Positions 27,828 through 37,626 are shown, numbered from the stretch's first letter. The stretch is DNA of 64,000 bases from Paraburkholderia sp. NMBU_R16 (GCF_013282575.1 NZ_JAAAYE010000002.1:1-64000), one strand, 5' to 3'. Notes: a model not told the origin generated them from the sequence alone. Program-made: numbers and translations.

Positions 27828-29018
27828 TTAGGGTTCTTCGCGTGTCGGAACTGGTACCGGCACAACGTCGGGGCGCTCGCCCGTCGTCATCTGCGTCGAT
27901 GCATTTTCCGCGCCCGGCGCAGCGAGGGGGCCCCGCCAGACGAGTTCGATCTGCGTACCGTTCGGTTCACTCTGGGTAATTCTTGCCGGTAACCACCCGA
28001 GCGCAGGCGCGAGCCAGACATCGATACGGCGCAAATCGCCGGCGTGCCGAGGCGCCCGCGCGAAATGCCGCGCGCCGATGTAACCGGCGGCGGTACGCAC
28101 CGTCTCGTCGCCGACCGTCTCGATCGGCCAGATTTCGCCGCTGTCGTCGTCGGCTACATAGAAATTGCGCGTCACGCCCGGTCTGTATGCGTCCGGATCG
28201 CCGCGCACGAGGCTCGCGAGCTGCATCACCATGCTGAAGCGGTCTTGCGCCCCGTCGGGCAACGCCAGCGTTGCGCTCGTGCGCGTGAAAGCGATGCGGC
28301 GGCTCGTGCGATCGAACGTGGTCACTTGCTCCGGGCGTCGGCCGCGACGCTCGACATAGCGCTCCGGCGCGAGGCCGAAGGCGTCGATGCGCCCCTCGCT
28401 GGCATAACTGAACGTGCCGACGAACGGCAGCGGCACGGAGACCACTATCCGATAGCCGGTGGCATCGCTAGTCCAATGAATCGTGCCAGGCGCGTTTTGC
28501 ACGCCGTTGTAAAACGTGTCGTAGTTCAGGTTGCCCGACGGCGGCACCGAAAATTTCACTCCGACTGCTTTCTCGTGTGCCGTGCCCGAGCCTTCGGCCG
28601 ACGCGCCGCCGGCCGCAGTCGCTGCCGATGCATTGCCCCATGTCGTGCTCGCCGAGGTAGCGGCGTCCGCGCTCGGACTCGGGGCGGCGGCTCGCGGTGC
28701 GTCCTGCGCGATGGACTGCAGCACGTGCTGCGGAGCTTTTTCGCGCCGAACACGCGCTGCGCGTGGCGCCGCCGGAGTGCGCGTAGCGGTGGGAGCCGGC
28801 TCGCGCGCGATGCGCTCGGGCGTAAGGAGCGCGACCTCGACGGGCGGCTTCGCGATATCGGGCGCAAACGCATCGCGATGGCGGACGACCCAAATCGCGG
28901 CAATGGCGTGCGCCAGCACGACGCCGGTCGCAACGAGGCCCCAGCGCCATGGCCGCGACGGCAGCGTCGCGGCGCCCGGCAGCGCTTGGGGCGAATCGGC
29001 GGCGTAACTGAGTGGCAT
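27828..29018 (-). CDS. DUF3108 domain-containing membrane-anchored protein
   Basis: 396 aa. An N-terminal transmembrane segment (about residues 27-45, WGLVATGVVLAHAIAAIWVV) is followed by a disordered Ala/Pro/Arg-rich linker and a DUF3108-like beta-rich domain from about residue 155 (NYDTFYNGVQNAPGTIHWT) to about 375. DUF3108 proteins are predicted periplasmic, with a lipoprotein-like barrel; their role is not settled. The N-terminal TonB-like layout (membrane anchor, proline-rich spacer, periplasmic domain) is notable. Start at ATG 29018; a TTG at 29033 is less likely. Confidence 0.85.
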   Translation of the reverse strand: MPLSYAADSPQALPGAATLPSRPWRWGLVATGVVLAHAIAAIWVVRHRDAFAPDIAKPPVEVALLTPERIAREPAPTATRTPAAPRAARVRREKAPQHVLQSIAQDAPRAAAPSPSADAATSASTTWGNASAATAAGGASAEGSGTAHEKAVGVKFSVPPSGNLNYDTFYNGVQNAPGTIHWTSDATGYRIVVSVPLPFVGTFSYASEGRIDAFGLAPERYVERRGRRPEQVTTFDRTSRRIAFTRTSATLALPDGAQDRFSMVMQLASLVRGDPDAYRPGVTRNFYVADDDSGEIWPIETVGDETVRTAAGYIGARHFARAPRHAGDLRRIDVWLAPALGWLPARITQSEPNGTQIELVWRGPLAAPGAENASTQMTTGERPDVVPVPVPTREEP

Positions 29019-29178
29019 GGCGATCCAACGCAAAAGTCAGATGAAACGAAGAGCGGCGGGATGCAGGCTTCGGCGTGCAACACGCCGCTTCGCCGCATGG
29101 CGAGGTCTCGTTCGACCGGCATGCGCCGCACCGTGTTCCGGCGTCGGGGCTGCCCGCCGCAGCCGGTGACCGCTGCGA

Positions 29179-30069
29179 CTAACGGGGCTCGGCGCTGTAT
29201 CCGAGCTCATACGAGAGGCGGTGTGCACAGCTTCGCAGCGCGGACGAGATCTGGCCCTGCCACGAAATGTCGAAAGTGCCTTCGTGACCGAGCGCAATGA
29301 GCCCGAGAGCGAGCCCGCCCGTCGAATCGAAGACGGGCATGCAAAACGCGTCGATCGTCGGCAGCAGCAATCCCTCGACGCGCGCGCCGCCATGCGCTCT
29401 GACATCGGCCAGCAAGCGCTCGAGCTCCTCGCGCGTGCGCGGCCCCGAACCGTGGGGTGAGCGCCGCGCAATGGATAATTCGCGGTCGATGAGCCGCTCC
29501 GTCTTTCCGCGCGGCAAATATGCAGCGAAAAGCAGGCCCGTGGCCGAGCCGATCAGCGGCATGACATCGCCGAGCTTCAGCGCGGCCTTGGCGGGCCGGC
29601 TCGATTCGATCCAGTGCACGACCGTCGGTCCCAGATTACCCCAGACGGCGATGCCGAGCGTCGCGTCGAGCGCTTCATGAAGCTCTGCCAGCGCGATGCG
29701 AGCCAGCTTCACGCCGTCGATGCGGGCAAGCCTCGCGAGCCCCATTTGCAGTGCGAAGCCGCCGAGTTCGTAGCGTCCGTTAAGCGGATCCTGTGTGACG
29801 ACGCCGAGCCGCACGAAGCTGACCAGATAGCGATGTGCTTTCGCCGGGCTCATTCCCGCGCGGCTCGCAAGATCGCGCAGCATCATCGCGCGGGGCTCCT
29901 GCGTCAGCACGTCGAGCAGCCGGAAGCCAACTTCGATCGATTGAATTCCCGCACGCGCCTTCTCTTCGGTCTCGCGCGTATCGTCGGGCAGATCGCCCGG
30001 GCCGCGCTGACCGCCGGACGCGGCCGTGCGCGCAGTGGGATCTTCGGGGATGATCGGGGAAGCGGACAT
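29179..30069 (-). CDS. IclR family transcriptional regulator
   Basis: 296 aa. N-terminal disordered tail of about 40 residues, then a winged HTH (VGFRLLDVLTQEPRAMMLRDLASRAGMSPAKAHRYLVSFVRLG) and a C-terminal GAF-like effector domain with FCMPVFDSTGGLALGLIALG. IclR regulators control catabolic genes in response to small organic acids. It is divergent from the FAH-fold hydrolase gene, which is the likely target, and an inverted repeat lies between them. Start at ATG 30069, the first Met that keeps the gene clear of the divergent promoter. Confidence 0.93.
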   Translation of the reverse strand: MSASPIIPEDPTARTAASGGQRGPGDLPDDTRETEEKARAGIQSIEVGFRLLDVLTQEPRAMMLRDLASRAGMSPAKAHRYLVSFVRLGVVTQDPLNGRYELGGFALQMGLARLARIDGVKLARIALAELHEALDATLGIAVWGNLGPTVVHWIESSRPAKAALKLGDVMPLIGSATGLLFAAYLPRGKTERLIDRELSIARRSPHGSGPRTREELERLLADVRAHGGARVEGLLLPTIDAFCMPVFDSTGGLALGLIALGHEGTFDISWQGQISSALRSCAHRLSYELGYSAEPR

Positions 30070-30174
30070 ATGGCCTGAAACGTGTGCGGCGCATGATCGG
30101 AGCGATCGGGAAGACAGGGATGCTGGACGATAAGGCGCCGTTGCGGATTCACCATCGTAAAATAGATTTCCTCC

Positions 30175-30191
30175 ATCGTCACTACAACGAT
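30175..30191. promoter_or_regulatory. inverted repeat, possible IclR operator
   Basis: ATCGT and ACGAT arms are separated by 7 bp, inside a direct repeat of ATTTCC, 12 bp before the FAH-family start codon and within the IclR divergent gap. Candidate regulator site by position only. Confidence 0.3.
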
Positions 30192-30203
30192 TTCCATCCA
30201 CTC

Positions 30204-31202
30204 ATGAAACTTGCCACGCTCAAGGACGGTTCGCGCGACGGTCAATTGATCGTCGTCTCGCGCGATTTGCGCACGGCCTCGATTGCCGACGCCATTGCGC
30301 CCACGCTGCAGCGCGCGCTCGACGACTGGCCGTTTTACGCGCCCCAGCTTGCCGAGCGTTACGACGCCCTCAATCAGGGCCGTGCGCGCAATACTTTCGC
30401 GTTCGAGCCCAAAGACTGCATGGCACCGCTGCCGCGCGCCTATCAATGGGCCGACGCTTCGGCCTACGTGAATCACGTGGAACTCGTGCGCCGCGCGCGC
30501 GGTGCCGAGATGCCGCCCGAGTTCTGGACCGACCCGCTGATGTATCAAGGTGGCAGCGACGATTTGCTGGGGCCTTGCGATGACATCGTGTGCCCATCGG
30601 AGTCGTTCGGTATCGACTTCGAGGCCGAGGTGGCCGTCGTCACCGGCGATGTGCCCATGGGTACCGCCCCCGACGCCGCGTTGCGGGCGGTGCGACTCGT
30701 GATGCTCGCGAACGATGTGTCGCTGCGCAATCTGATTCCGGCCGAGCTTGCGAAAGGATTCGGCTTCTTTCAAAGCAAGCCTGCCACTGCGTTTTCGCCC
30801 GTGGCCGTGACGCCCGACGAGCTTGGCGAACATTGGCGCGAGGGACGGCTGCATCTGCCGATGATCGTGCATTGGAACGGCAAGAAGGTAGGACAGCCCG
30901 ACGCGGGCACCGACATGGTTTTTCACTTCGGGCAGTTGATTGCGCATGCCACGAAAACGCGTAACCTGCGAGCGGGCGCGATCGTGGGTTCGGGCACGGT
31001 ATCGAACAAGGATGCCCAGCGCGGTTATTGCTGTATCGCCGAGAAACGCTGCCTCGAGACGATTGCCGACGGCGCGCCTGTCACCGAGTTCATGCGATAT
31101 GGCGACACGGTCAGAATCGAAATGTTCGACGAGCCGGGTCGCTCGATCTTCGGCGCGATCGAGCAATCCGTCGCGCCGCTCGATGCCGCTGCCGCGGCTT
31201 GA
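30204..31202 (+). CDS. fumarylacetoacetate hydrolase family protein
   Basis: 332-aa member of the FAH superfamily, metal-dependent enzymes that hydrolyse or decarboxylate acyl-pyruvate-type compounds. Metal-binding acidic residues are in GIDFEAEVAVVTGD and the catalytic core runs through LANDVSLRNL, KPATAFSPVAVTPDELG and GSGTVSN. It belongs to the about 330-residue branch, not the longer tyrosine-pathway fumarylacetoacetase. Aromatic ring-cleavage product hydrolysis is plausible; the substrate is unknown. Divergent from an IclR regulator. The start at MKLATLKDGSRDGQL matches the family N-terminus. Confidence 0.9.
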   Translation: MKLATLKDGSRDGQLIVVSRDLRTASIADAIAPTLQRALDDWPFYAPQLAERYDALNQGRARNTFAFEPKDCMAPLPRAYQWADASAYVNHVELVRRARGAEMPPEFWTDPLMYQGGSDDLLGPCDDIVCPSESFGIDFEAEVAVVTGDVPMGTAPDAALRAVRLVMLANDVSLRNLIPAELAKGFGFFQSKPATAFSPVAVTPDELGEHWREGRLHLPMIVHWNGKKVGQPDAGTDMVFHFGQLIAHATKTRNLRAGAIVGSGTVSNKDAQRGYCCIAEKRCLETIADGAPVTEFMRYGDTVRIEMFDEPGRSIFGAIEQSVAPLDAAAAA

Positions 31203-31334
31203 CAGGCCCTAGCTGCCGTCGCGTTTGCCGCGCCGGGTTTCGCCCGATGCATGCGGCAGACAAGCAGCCTACACTGGTGGCGGCGCGCGGGGCGCGTCCC
31301 CGATAACCGATAGACCTTGAGAGGCTAGACGCAA

Positions 31335-32057
31335 ATGACCGATAACCAAGGCGACCAGCCGTTTCCCGGGTTCCCGGGTTTTCCGCCCGCCGAGATGCTC
31401 GACAAGATGTGGAGCATGATGCGCCTCACCCCGTTCGGCTCGGCGTTTCCCGGCACGCAGCCAGGGACCGCGCAGGGCTTTCCTTCGCCGCTCTCGGCGA
31501 TGTCCGACATGATGACGCCGCTCACGAACGTCGAAGAACTCGATAAACGCATCACCGATCTGCGTGCCGTCGAACAGTGGCTCAAGCTCAATCTGAATAT
31601 GCTGCAGTCCGCGATTCAGGGGCTCGAGGTGCAGCGCGCCACGCTCGCCACGTTGCGCGCGTTCGGCGCGTTTGCGCAGGCGTCGATGACGCAGCCGGCG
31701 GCCGGCGAGGCATCGGCCGCATCGGCGGCGTCGGCAAAGCCCTCGGGCACCGACAGCGCGCCACGCGAGGAAAGCGCGGGTGCGAAGGAGGACGAGGCAG
31801 CGCGCGATGCCGGCGCGTTCGACCCGACGGCCTGGTGGAACGTGCTGCAGTCTCAGTTCAACCAACTCGCATCGTTCGCGGTCTCGCAGCCCGGCGCCGC
31901 GCCCGAGGCGAAGCCCGACGGCCCGGACGACGCGGCGGCCGGCGCGCGCAAAACGGCGACGGGCAGCTCGGCGAAGACGGGCGCGAAGAGTTCGCCCAAG
32001 CGGAGCTCGACGCGCAAACCGGCCGGCGGCGCCCCGGCTTCGTCGAACGAAAAGTAG
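31335..32057 (+). CDS. phaM: PhaM, polyhydroxybutyrate granule multifunctional protein
   Basis: 240 aa. PhaM links PHB granules to the nucleoid and activates PHB synthase in Ralstonia eutropha. The N-terminus with repeated FPGFPGFPP and LDKMWSMMRLTPFG and the central DLRAVEQWLKLNLNMLQSAIQGLEVQRATL helix match the family. The C-terminal 40 residues are Lys/Ser/Ala-rich (KTATGSSAKTGAKSSPKR), a histone-like DNA-binding tail. Its presence implies the organism stores polyhydroxyalkanoate. GAGAGG precedes the ATG. It stands alone, 217 bp before a patatin gene. Confidence 0.93.
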   Translation: MTDNQGDQPFPGFPGFPPAEMLDKMWSMMRLTPFGSAFPGTQPGTAQGFPSPLSAMSDMMTPLTNVEELDKRITDLRAVEQWLKLNLNMLQSAIQGLEVQRATLATLRAFGAFAQASMTQPAAGEASAASAASAKPSGTDSAPREESAGAKEDEAARDAGAFDPTAWWNVLQSQFNQLASFAVSQPGAAPEAKPDGPDDAAAGARKTATGSSAKTGAKSSPKRSSTRKPAGGAPASSNEK

Positions 32058-32274
32058 GCGCTCACGCGACCGTACGAAGCGCGCGTGGCGTACGGGGCGC
32101 ACGACTTGCGGGCTTGCATGAAAGCGCCGGTAAAGAAGTGAGAGAACAAGCCGATAAACCCGCTAATGAGAGACGCAACGGCGGGCCGAATGGCGCGAAG
32201 GCGGTTGACGTGGCAATAGCAGGCAGACGGGACGCATCGATGGGTGTGCATGGGGCGCTCGGCAAGGAGGCGCC

Positions 32275-33498
32275 GTGCGGCTCGCGCTCGTTTTGATGGG
32301 AGGTGGCGCGCGAGCCGCCTATCAGGCGGGCGCGCTGAAGGCGTTGGCCGAGATCACCCGCGAGGTCGATCCCGATCGGCGCACGATCGCGTTTCCAGTC
32401 GTTTGCGGCACCTCGGCCGGCGCTATCAATGCGGCTTCCATCGCGAGTCATGCCGACGATTTTGCCGAAGGCGTCGAGCGGCTCGTCGATTTCTGGTCCC
32501 ATATCAGCGCCCGGCAGGTCTATCGGACGGACTGGCGTGGCGTCGCGGCGGCCGGCGCGCGCTGGCTCGCGGCGATGAGCATCGGTTGGGCGGTTCATCA
32601 AGCGCCGCGGGGGCTCTTCGACAACAGCCCGCTAGCCGAACTTTTGACCCAAGGACTGGACTTCTCGCGCATTGGCGCCGCGCTCGAATCGCGCGCGCTG
32701 CATGCGCTGTCGATCTCCGCGCTCAGTTATTCGAGCGGCCGGCATCTGACTTTTTACCAGGCCGCCGAGCCGATCCAGCAGTGGCGACGCGCGCAGCGCT
32801 CGGCGGCCATGGTGAAACTCGGCCCCGAGCATCTGCTCGCGTCTTCGGCGATCCCGTTCCTTTTTCCGGCCGTCCCGCTGCCGCTCGATGGGCGCACTGA
32901 GTATTTCGGCGACGGATCGATTCGCCAGATCGCACCGCTCAGCCCCGCCATCCATTTCGGAGCCGAGCGCATCGTCGTGCTCGGGGCCGCCGCGCCGCGG
33001 CCCGAAGTGCCGGTCGCACCCGGTGCGGCTTCCGGCTATCCGACGCTGGCGCAGATCGGTCAGCAGGTACTGGCCAGCGTGTTTCTCGATTCGATCGGCG
33101 CCGATATCGAGCGTATCGAGCACATCAACCGGATGATTCTTCACCTGCCGCATCAGATCGAGCCTGCCAGCGGATGGCGCCATATCGAGGTGCTGGCCAT
33201 TGCGCCGTCCGAGCGCATCGAGTTGCTCGCCGCACGGCATCTGAAGCGGCTGCCGCTGACCGTGCGCGGGCTGCTCGGTGCCGTGGGGGGCAATCGCGCT
33301 GCCGGCGCGTCGTTCGCGAGCTACCTGCTTTTCGAGGCCGAATTCGCGAGCGAGCTGCTCGAGCTCGGCTACCGCGACACCCTGGCCCACAGCGAGCAGC
33401 TGCGCGCCTGGATTGCGGCCGCGAACCACCGCGGCGTGCGCGCGAGCCCGCCGCCTGCGAACGCGCCGATGCACGAAAGCGGCAGCGCGGCGCGTTGA
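32275..33498 (+). CDS. patatin-like phospholipase family protein
   Basis: 407-aa predicted serine lipid hydrolase. Motifs: oxyanion loop GGGARAAYQAG at residues 8-18, nucleophile GTSAG near residue 45 and the dyad Asp in YFGDGSIRQIAPLSP near residue 210. A C-terminal 150-residue helical region follows. It starts with GTG at 32275, supported by GGAG 5 bp upstream. It differs from the patatin at 76-954 and appears intact. Cytoplasmic, no signal peptide. Its position just after phaM may be chance, though some patatins act in lipid turnover linked to storage granules. Confidence 0.9.
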   Translation: MRLALVLMGGGARAAYQAGALKALAEITREVDPDRRTIAFPVVCGTSAGAINAASIASHADDFAEGVERLVDFWSHISARQVYRTDWRGVAAAGARWLAAMSIGWAVHQAPRGLFDNSPLAELLTQGLDFSRIGAALESRALHALSISALSYSSGRHLTFYQAAEPIQQWRRAQRSAAMVKLGPEHLLASSAIPFLFPAVPLPLDGRTEYFGDGSIRQIAPLSPAIHFGAERIVVLGAAAPRPEVPVAPGAASGYPTLAQIGQQVLASVFLDSIGADIERIEHINRMILHLPHQIEPASGWRHIEVLAIAPSERIELLAARHLKRLPLTVRGLLGAVGGNRAAGASFASYLLFEAEFASELLELGYRDTLAHSEQLRAWIAAANHRGVRASPPPANAPMHESGSAAR

Positions 33499-33933
33499 GC
33501 GCTATGCGCATCGAGCGGATGCGACGGTTTGCCCGGACGCTGGGTCGCCCTCGGGGGGCTCCAAATGCCCCGCTGGCGGGCGGCGCCATGCTATCATTCC
33601 AAAGCTTTCGATCTTGTGGGCGATACCGAAAACCATGATCGCGGCAGTCCGTTGAGCCGCCGTCCGCCGGGTACACGAAAGGAAAGGCTCGGCGCCAGGG
33701 CGATGCCCCGCTCGACATCCGGCGGCCGACATCGACGAGCGTCGATAGGCCGTCCTCGCGGGAGGACTGCCGGGCCGATGCCGTGGGCTCGTGACTTGAG
33801 CTCGATCAACGATCGGCCAACATTACCGCGTAAAATAGTGAATTTGGCTGCTTCGATGTGCTCATTGGTGCATTTGCAGCAATAGTTGAGTGAACGACTG
33901 ACGAGTCGCAATGGGCAGACGAGGGGTGGGACG
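33499..33933. other. 435-bp intergenic region without a recognised gene
   Basis: No supported coding frame was found: the short frames here lack ribosome sites and show shadow-like composition. TATCAT near 33591 and TAAAAT at 33831-33836 resemble -10 boxes, and the right-hand 100 bp is less GC-rich than the surroundings, fitting a promoter and leader for the ferritin-like gene. A small RNA cannot be excluded. Confidence 0.4.
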
Positions 33934-34809
33934 ATGAACACCATGCTTTATCCGGAACTTTATAAATCGCTCGAATCGGTTCGATGGGACATGGAAAAGG
34001 ACATCCCCTGGGACACGTTCGATGCCTCGTTGCTGACCGACGAGCAGGCTGCCACGATCAAGATGAACGCGATCACCGAGTGGTCCGCACTGCCCGCTAC
34101 CGAGATGTTCCTGCGCGACAATCATCACGACAGCGATTTTTCGGCTTTCATGAGCGTGTGGTTCTTCGAGGAGCAAAAGCATTCGCTCGTCCTGATGGAA
34201 TATCTGCGCCGTTTCCGCCCCGAACTCGTACCGAGCGAGGAAGAGCTGCATGCCGTGCGCTTCCAATTCGATCCCGCGCCGCCGCTCGAAACGCTGATGC
34301 TGCACTTTTGCGGAGAGATTCGCCTCAACCACTGGTATCGCCGCGCGGCCGAGTGGCATACCGAGCCCGTCATCAAGCACATCTACGAGACGATCTCGCG
34401 TGACGAGGCGCGTCATGGCGGTGCGTACTTGCGGTATATGAAAAAGGCGCTCACCAATTGCGGCGACGTGGCACGTGCCGCGTTCGCCAAGATCGGCGTG
34501 CTGATGGCGTCGGCCCGCCGCACCGAAAAGCCGCTCCACCCGACCAACCTGCACGTCAATCGCGACCTGTTTCCGCGCGACACGATCCAATCGCGTCTTC
34601 CCGATCCCGAATGGCTCGAGCGCTGGCTCGACGAGCAGATCCGTTTCGACGACGGCTGGGAGAAGAAGGTCGTCGAGCGCATCCTGCACAATCTGTCGAT
34701 CCTGTTCGAACGCACGTTCACGACGGCGCAGGAACTCAATCGCTATCGCAAGGAAGTCGCGGCGCGTTTGCAGTCGCAACAAGGCTCGGCCGAGCAGCAA
34801 CCGGCCTGA
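33934..34809 (+). CDS. ferritin-like di-iron protein
   Basis: 291 aa, four-helix-bundle di-iron protein. Metal ligands are visible as FEEQKHS (ExxH) and SRDEARHGG (DExRH), with partner helices around SALPATEMFL and CGEIRLNHWY, a pattern shared by ferritin-like acyl-ACP desaturase relatives. Either iron handling or an oxidase/desaturase reaction is possible. The chosen ATG at 33934 follows GAGGGGTGGG. Its TGA overlaps the ATG of rfaE2 (TGATG), so the two are translationally linked, which is unexpected for an LPS heptose gene. Confidence 0.85.
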   Translation: MNTMLYPELYKSLESVRWDMEKDIPWDTFDASLLTDEQAATIKMNAITEWSALPATEMFLRDNHHDSDFSAFMSVWFFEEQKHSLVLMEYLRRFRPELVPSEEELHAVRFQFDPAPPLETLMLHFCGEIRLNHWYRRAAEWHTEPVIKHIYETISRDEARHGGAYLRYMKKALTNCGDVARAAFAKIGVLMASARRTEKPLHPTNLHVNRDLFPRDTIQSRLPDPEWLERWLDEQIRFDDGWEKKVVERILHNLSILFERTFTTAQELNRYRKEVAARLQSQQGSAEQQPA

Positions 34810-35297
34810 TGAGCGTTTCCTTCGAGCGCAAGATCGTCACGCGTGAAGCACTGGCTGCGCGCCGCGCGACGCTGGCGGCGCCCGTGGTGTTCACGAACGG
34901 CGTCTTCGACATTCTTCATCGCGGCCATGTGACCTACCTCGCGCAGGCCAAGGCGCTTGGCGCGTGCCTCGTTGTCGGCGTGAACAGCGATGCCTCGGTC
35001 CGCATGCTCGGCAAGGGCGACGATCGTCCGATCAATCGTGAAGCCGACCGCATGGCTTTGCTGGCCGCGCTCGAAAGCGTGGACTGGGTCGTCGCCTTCG
35101 AGGAAAAAACGCCGATCGATCTGATCGCGGCGCTCCATCCGGACATCCTGGTGAAGGGCGGCGATTACGACATGGACACGCTACCCGAATCGGCGCTCGT
35201 GCGCGGCTGGGGAGGACGTGCGCTGGCGATCCCGTTCGAGCACGACCGCTCGACCACAGCGCTGTTGACAAGGGTCCGCGCGCAATCCGGCGCGTAG
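34809..35297 (+). CDS. rfaE2: D-glycero-beta-D-manno-heptose 1-phosphate adenylyltransferase
   Basis: 162-aa nucleotidyltransferase making ADP-heptose for the LPS inner core. The cytidylyltransferase-like motif FTNGVFDILHRGHVTYL (HxGH) is at residues 28-44, VVGVNSDASVR and ILVKGGDYD follow, and DRSTTALL stands at the ISTT-type loop. In Burkholderia, kinase and adenylyltransferase halves of HldE are separate genes (rfaE1 and rfaE2); only the second is here. The start overlaps the stop of the ferritin-like gene by one base. Confidence 0.95.
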   Translation: MSVSFERKIVTREALAARRATLAAPVVFTNGVFDILHRGHVTYLAQAKALGACLVVGVNSDASVRMLGKGDDRPINREADRMALLAALESVDWVVAFEEKTPIDLIAALHPDILVKGGDYDMDTLPESALVRGWGGRALAIPFEHDRSTTALLTRVRAQSGA

Positions 35298-35303
35298 TCC
35301 ACC

Positions 35304-35357
35304 AGTCGTTTGCAGTACGTTTGGCTTGTGCTGCGCTGCCAACCGTAGCAAACGACT
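35304..35357. terminator. long hairpin between convergent genes
   Basis: AGTCGTTTGC and GCAAACGACT form a perfect 10-bp stem, and inner TTGGC/GCCAA arms extend it beyond a small internal loop. It lies in the 78-bp gap between convergent rfaE2 and the small membrane-protein gene. T-runs are weak on both sides, so it is a likely but imperfect bidirectional terminator. Confidence 0.45.
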
Positions 35358-35375
35358 ACAAACAAATCACATGCG

Positions 35376-35615
35376 TCATCGCCCGAGCGGCGTCGCCGCA
35401 ACCAGCGGCGCCGGTGCCGGGGTTCCGACAACGGCTTGCTCACCGGCGTCGGCAGCCGTGATCGGATGCGCTTGCAGCCATTCCGGGTGAACCTGCCGGT
35501 TCAGGTGGCCGGGCTCGAGCGGCCCGGATGCCGGCAGGCGGCCGAGCATGCCGCTCGCGAAGCCAAAGGCGAGCACATTGGCTAGTAAAAGAATGACGAT
35601 CAGCCAGCGCAACAT
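35376..35615 (-). CDS. small membrane-anchored hypothetical protein
   Basis: 79 aa. The N-terminus MLRWLIVILLLANVLAFGF is one transmembrane helix or uncleaved signal anchor; the rest is a short Pro/Ala-rich tail including HPEWLQAHPIT. GGGAG lies 7 bp before the ATG. It lies 107 bp after coaX in the same direction. The layout resembles the N-terminal part of SPOR-type proteins sometimes found next to coaX, with no SPOR domain left, so it may be a shortened relative. Function unknown. Confidence 0.65.
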   Translation of the reverse strand: MLRWLIVILLLANVLAFGFASGMLGRLPASGPLEPGHLNRQVHPEWLQAHPITAADAGEQAVVGTPAPAPLVAATPLGR

Positions 35616-35722
35616 TGCCTGTCTCCCTCGTAGTCAAACTCGAACGATCGCAAAAGCCGCAGGCGCCCAGCGCGCCCGCACCGCGCGCCGCATGGCGCGC
35701 TCGGCTTTCTCCCGTTTTTCTC

Positions 35723-36538
35723 CTATGCGGAACCCTCGGCCGCAATGAGCGCCAGCCCCGACAGCACCAGCGAATCGTGGCGCGTGCACGGCACGTTCAG
35801 CGCGCGCGCGACCGTATCGGCTGCTCCTCCGCCGAGCACGAGCCGCACCGGCGCGTTCCAGGCGCGCGCCAGTTCGTGCCAGGCTCGCTCGATGAGTGCC
35901 GTCTGGGCCAGCAGCGAGCCCGCCGAAATGGCCTGCGGCGTGTCAGTCGCGAACCACTCGCGAGCGTGAGCCGCGCTGGACGGCTCCTCTACGGAGTGGG
36001 CCGCGAGTATCGGTAGTTGCGCCGTGTGTTCGCCCAGCGAGCGCATCATCAACGACCAACCCGGGGCAATGAGGCCTCCCGTGAACATGCCGTCCGCGCG
36101 CAGCGCCTCGAGCGTCGTCGCAGTCCCGAGCGTCGCGATCAACAGGTCTTCGCCGGGAAAGGCCGCGCGCGCGCCGATCATCGCCGCCCAGCGGTCGCTG
36201 CCCAGCCGCGCCGGCTCCCGATAGCCATTCGTGACGCCGCACTGATGCGCCGATGCGCGGATCGTCGTACGCGGCAGGCCCGGCCAAGCGGCGTCGATCA
36301 GCGCGTCCAGACGTTCCCCGGCGGCGGCGCCCGCCACGTTCGATATCCATGCCGCCGAAGGACGCGGCGACGACGACTGCCACGCCGGTTCAGCAGGAAC
36401 AGGCTGATCCGATTGCGCCTGCGCAGCGCTCGCGTGCCCGAATACCCCCGTTTCCAACATCGTCCCATCAGCCGTGGCCAACGCCCATTTGATGCGGCTG
36501 TTGCCGGCGTCGACCAGCAGAAACGGCGCGCTTGTCAT
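35723..36538 (-). CDS. coaX: type III pantothenate kinase
   Basis: 271 aa, first step of coenzyme A synthesis from pantothenate. ASKHA-fold motifs: [14 protein letters not shown] at residues 7-20 (phosphate loop), [15 protein letters not shown] (catalytic region) and [15 protein letters not shown]. The type III enzyme is not inhibited by CoA and is the usual form in Burkholderia. Its ATG overlaps the birA stop as ATGA, the conserved birA-coaX pairing; translation is probably coupled. Confidence 0.95.
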   Translation of the reverse strand: MTSAPFLLVDAGNSRIKWALATADGTMLETGVFGHASAAQAQSDQPVPAEPAWQSSSPRPSAAWISNVAGAAAGERLDALIDAAWPGLPRTTIRASAHQCGVTNGYREPARLGSDRWAAMIGARAAFPGEDLLIATLGTATTLEALRADGMFTGGLIAPGWSLMMRSLGEHTAQLPILAAHSVEEPSSAAHAREWFATDTPQAISAGSLLAQTALIERAWHELARAWNAPVRLVLGGGAADTVARALNVPCTRHDSLVLSGLALIAAEGSA

Positions 36539-37464
36539 GGTGTCGATGGTGCCAGGCGCAGCGAGACGTCGCCGGTCGCGATGGCCCGGATGCCGTCGGC
36601 CGTTTCGAGCAGCAACTGGCCGGCGTCGTCCACGCCAAGTGCCCTGCCGCGCGCGAACGGTTCGCCGTTTTCGAGCAGCACGACCTCGCGCCCCGCATAG
36701 GCGTGGCAGGCGCTCCAGCGCGCGCGAAAGCCCGCGAAACCCTGGCTGGAAAACGTGTCGACCATCGCGGACAGCCCCGCGAGGGCGGCGGCAAGTGTCA
36801 GCGTGAGGTCCGCGTCCGGCAGAATCTGTGAGAGCGCCGCCGGGGGCGTCGGCCGAGCCTGCTCGGGCAAGGCGGCTGCCGCTGCGGCGAGCTCGGCATC
36901 GAGCGCGGGGTCGCTGCGAACGTTGATGCCCACGCCGATCACGGCGGCGGTTGCCGAGGACGTGCTCCAGGCCGTTTCGACGAGGATGCCCGCGAGCTTG
37001 CCGCCGTCGAGCAGCACGTCGTTCGGCCATTTGAGGCCGATGCGCGCCGCGTCGCCGGCCGCCAGCCCGGGCAGCGCGCGCAGTCGTTCGACGAGCGCGG
37101 CGCCAACGGCCAGACTCAAGCCCGCGAGCCCGGAGAGAGGCCGCGGCACGATGCAGCCCACGGAGAACATCAGCGCATGGCCCGGCTGCGCCTGCCAGCT
37201 ACGACCTTGTCGCCCGCGCCCGGCCGTTTGCCGGTAGGCTGCGCGCACCACGTGCACGCCGGCCACGGCCCGCTCGCGCGGCATCGCCTTCATGCGCTGC
37301 ATCAGGTCCGTATTCGTCGAGGCTGTTTCGTCGACGATCTCGAGCATCGGCGAGGACACGGCGGGGCTGAGCGCCACGGCGCGCTCGCGATCGATGCGCG
37401 ATTCATTTGGGCGGGACTCGCCTGAGGGCGTCGGGGACGACGCGTCGAAATGGGTATCGGTCAT
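36535..37464 (-). CDS. birA: biotin--[acetyl-CoA-carboxylase] ligase
   Basis: 309 aa, attaches biotin to carboxylase carrier proteins. Motifs: [11 protein letters not shown] (biotinyl-AMP loop) and LKWPNDVLL, followed by GKLAGILVE and the C-terminal SH3-like domain. The N-terminal DNA-binding HTH of E. coli BirA is absent; instead there is a 45-residue acidic/Ser-rich tail, so it is probably ligase-only and not a repressor. Start at [10 protein letters not shown] (37464); an in-frame Met at 37488 is possible. Divergent from the lipid-transport operon. Confidence 0.95.
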   Translation of the reverse strand: MTDTHFDASSPTPSGESRPNESRIDRERAVALSPAVSSPMLEIVDETASTNTDLMQRMKAMPRERAVAGVHVVRAAYRQTAGRGRQGRSWQAQPGHALMFSVGCIVPRPLSGLAGLSLAVGAALVERLRALPGLAAGDAARIGLKWPNDVLLDGGKLAGILVETAWSTSSATAAVIGVGINVRSDPALDAELAAAAAALPEQARPTPPAALSQILPDADLTLTLAAALAGLSAMVDTFSSQGFAGFRARWSACHAYAGREVVLLENGEPFARGRALGVDDAGQLLLETADGIRAIATGDVSLRLAPSTP

Positions 37465-37626
37465 GACGCGTATTGTAGGGCCTGTCATTCGCTCGACGCG
37501 GCTAATGGCATCGGGCGGCATCGAGCGGCATCGTATGGAGCGCGGAGTCGCGCGACGCGAACGGTGCGCTTGCCCCTGTGGCTGGCTACAATGGCCGCTC
37601 ACCATCGCGAAAGGAGCCTGTCGTCC

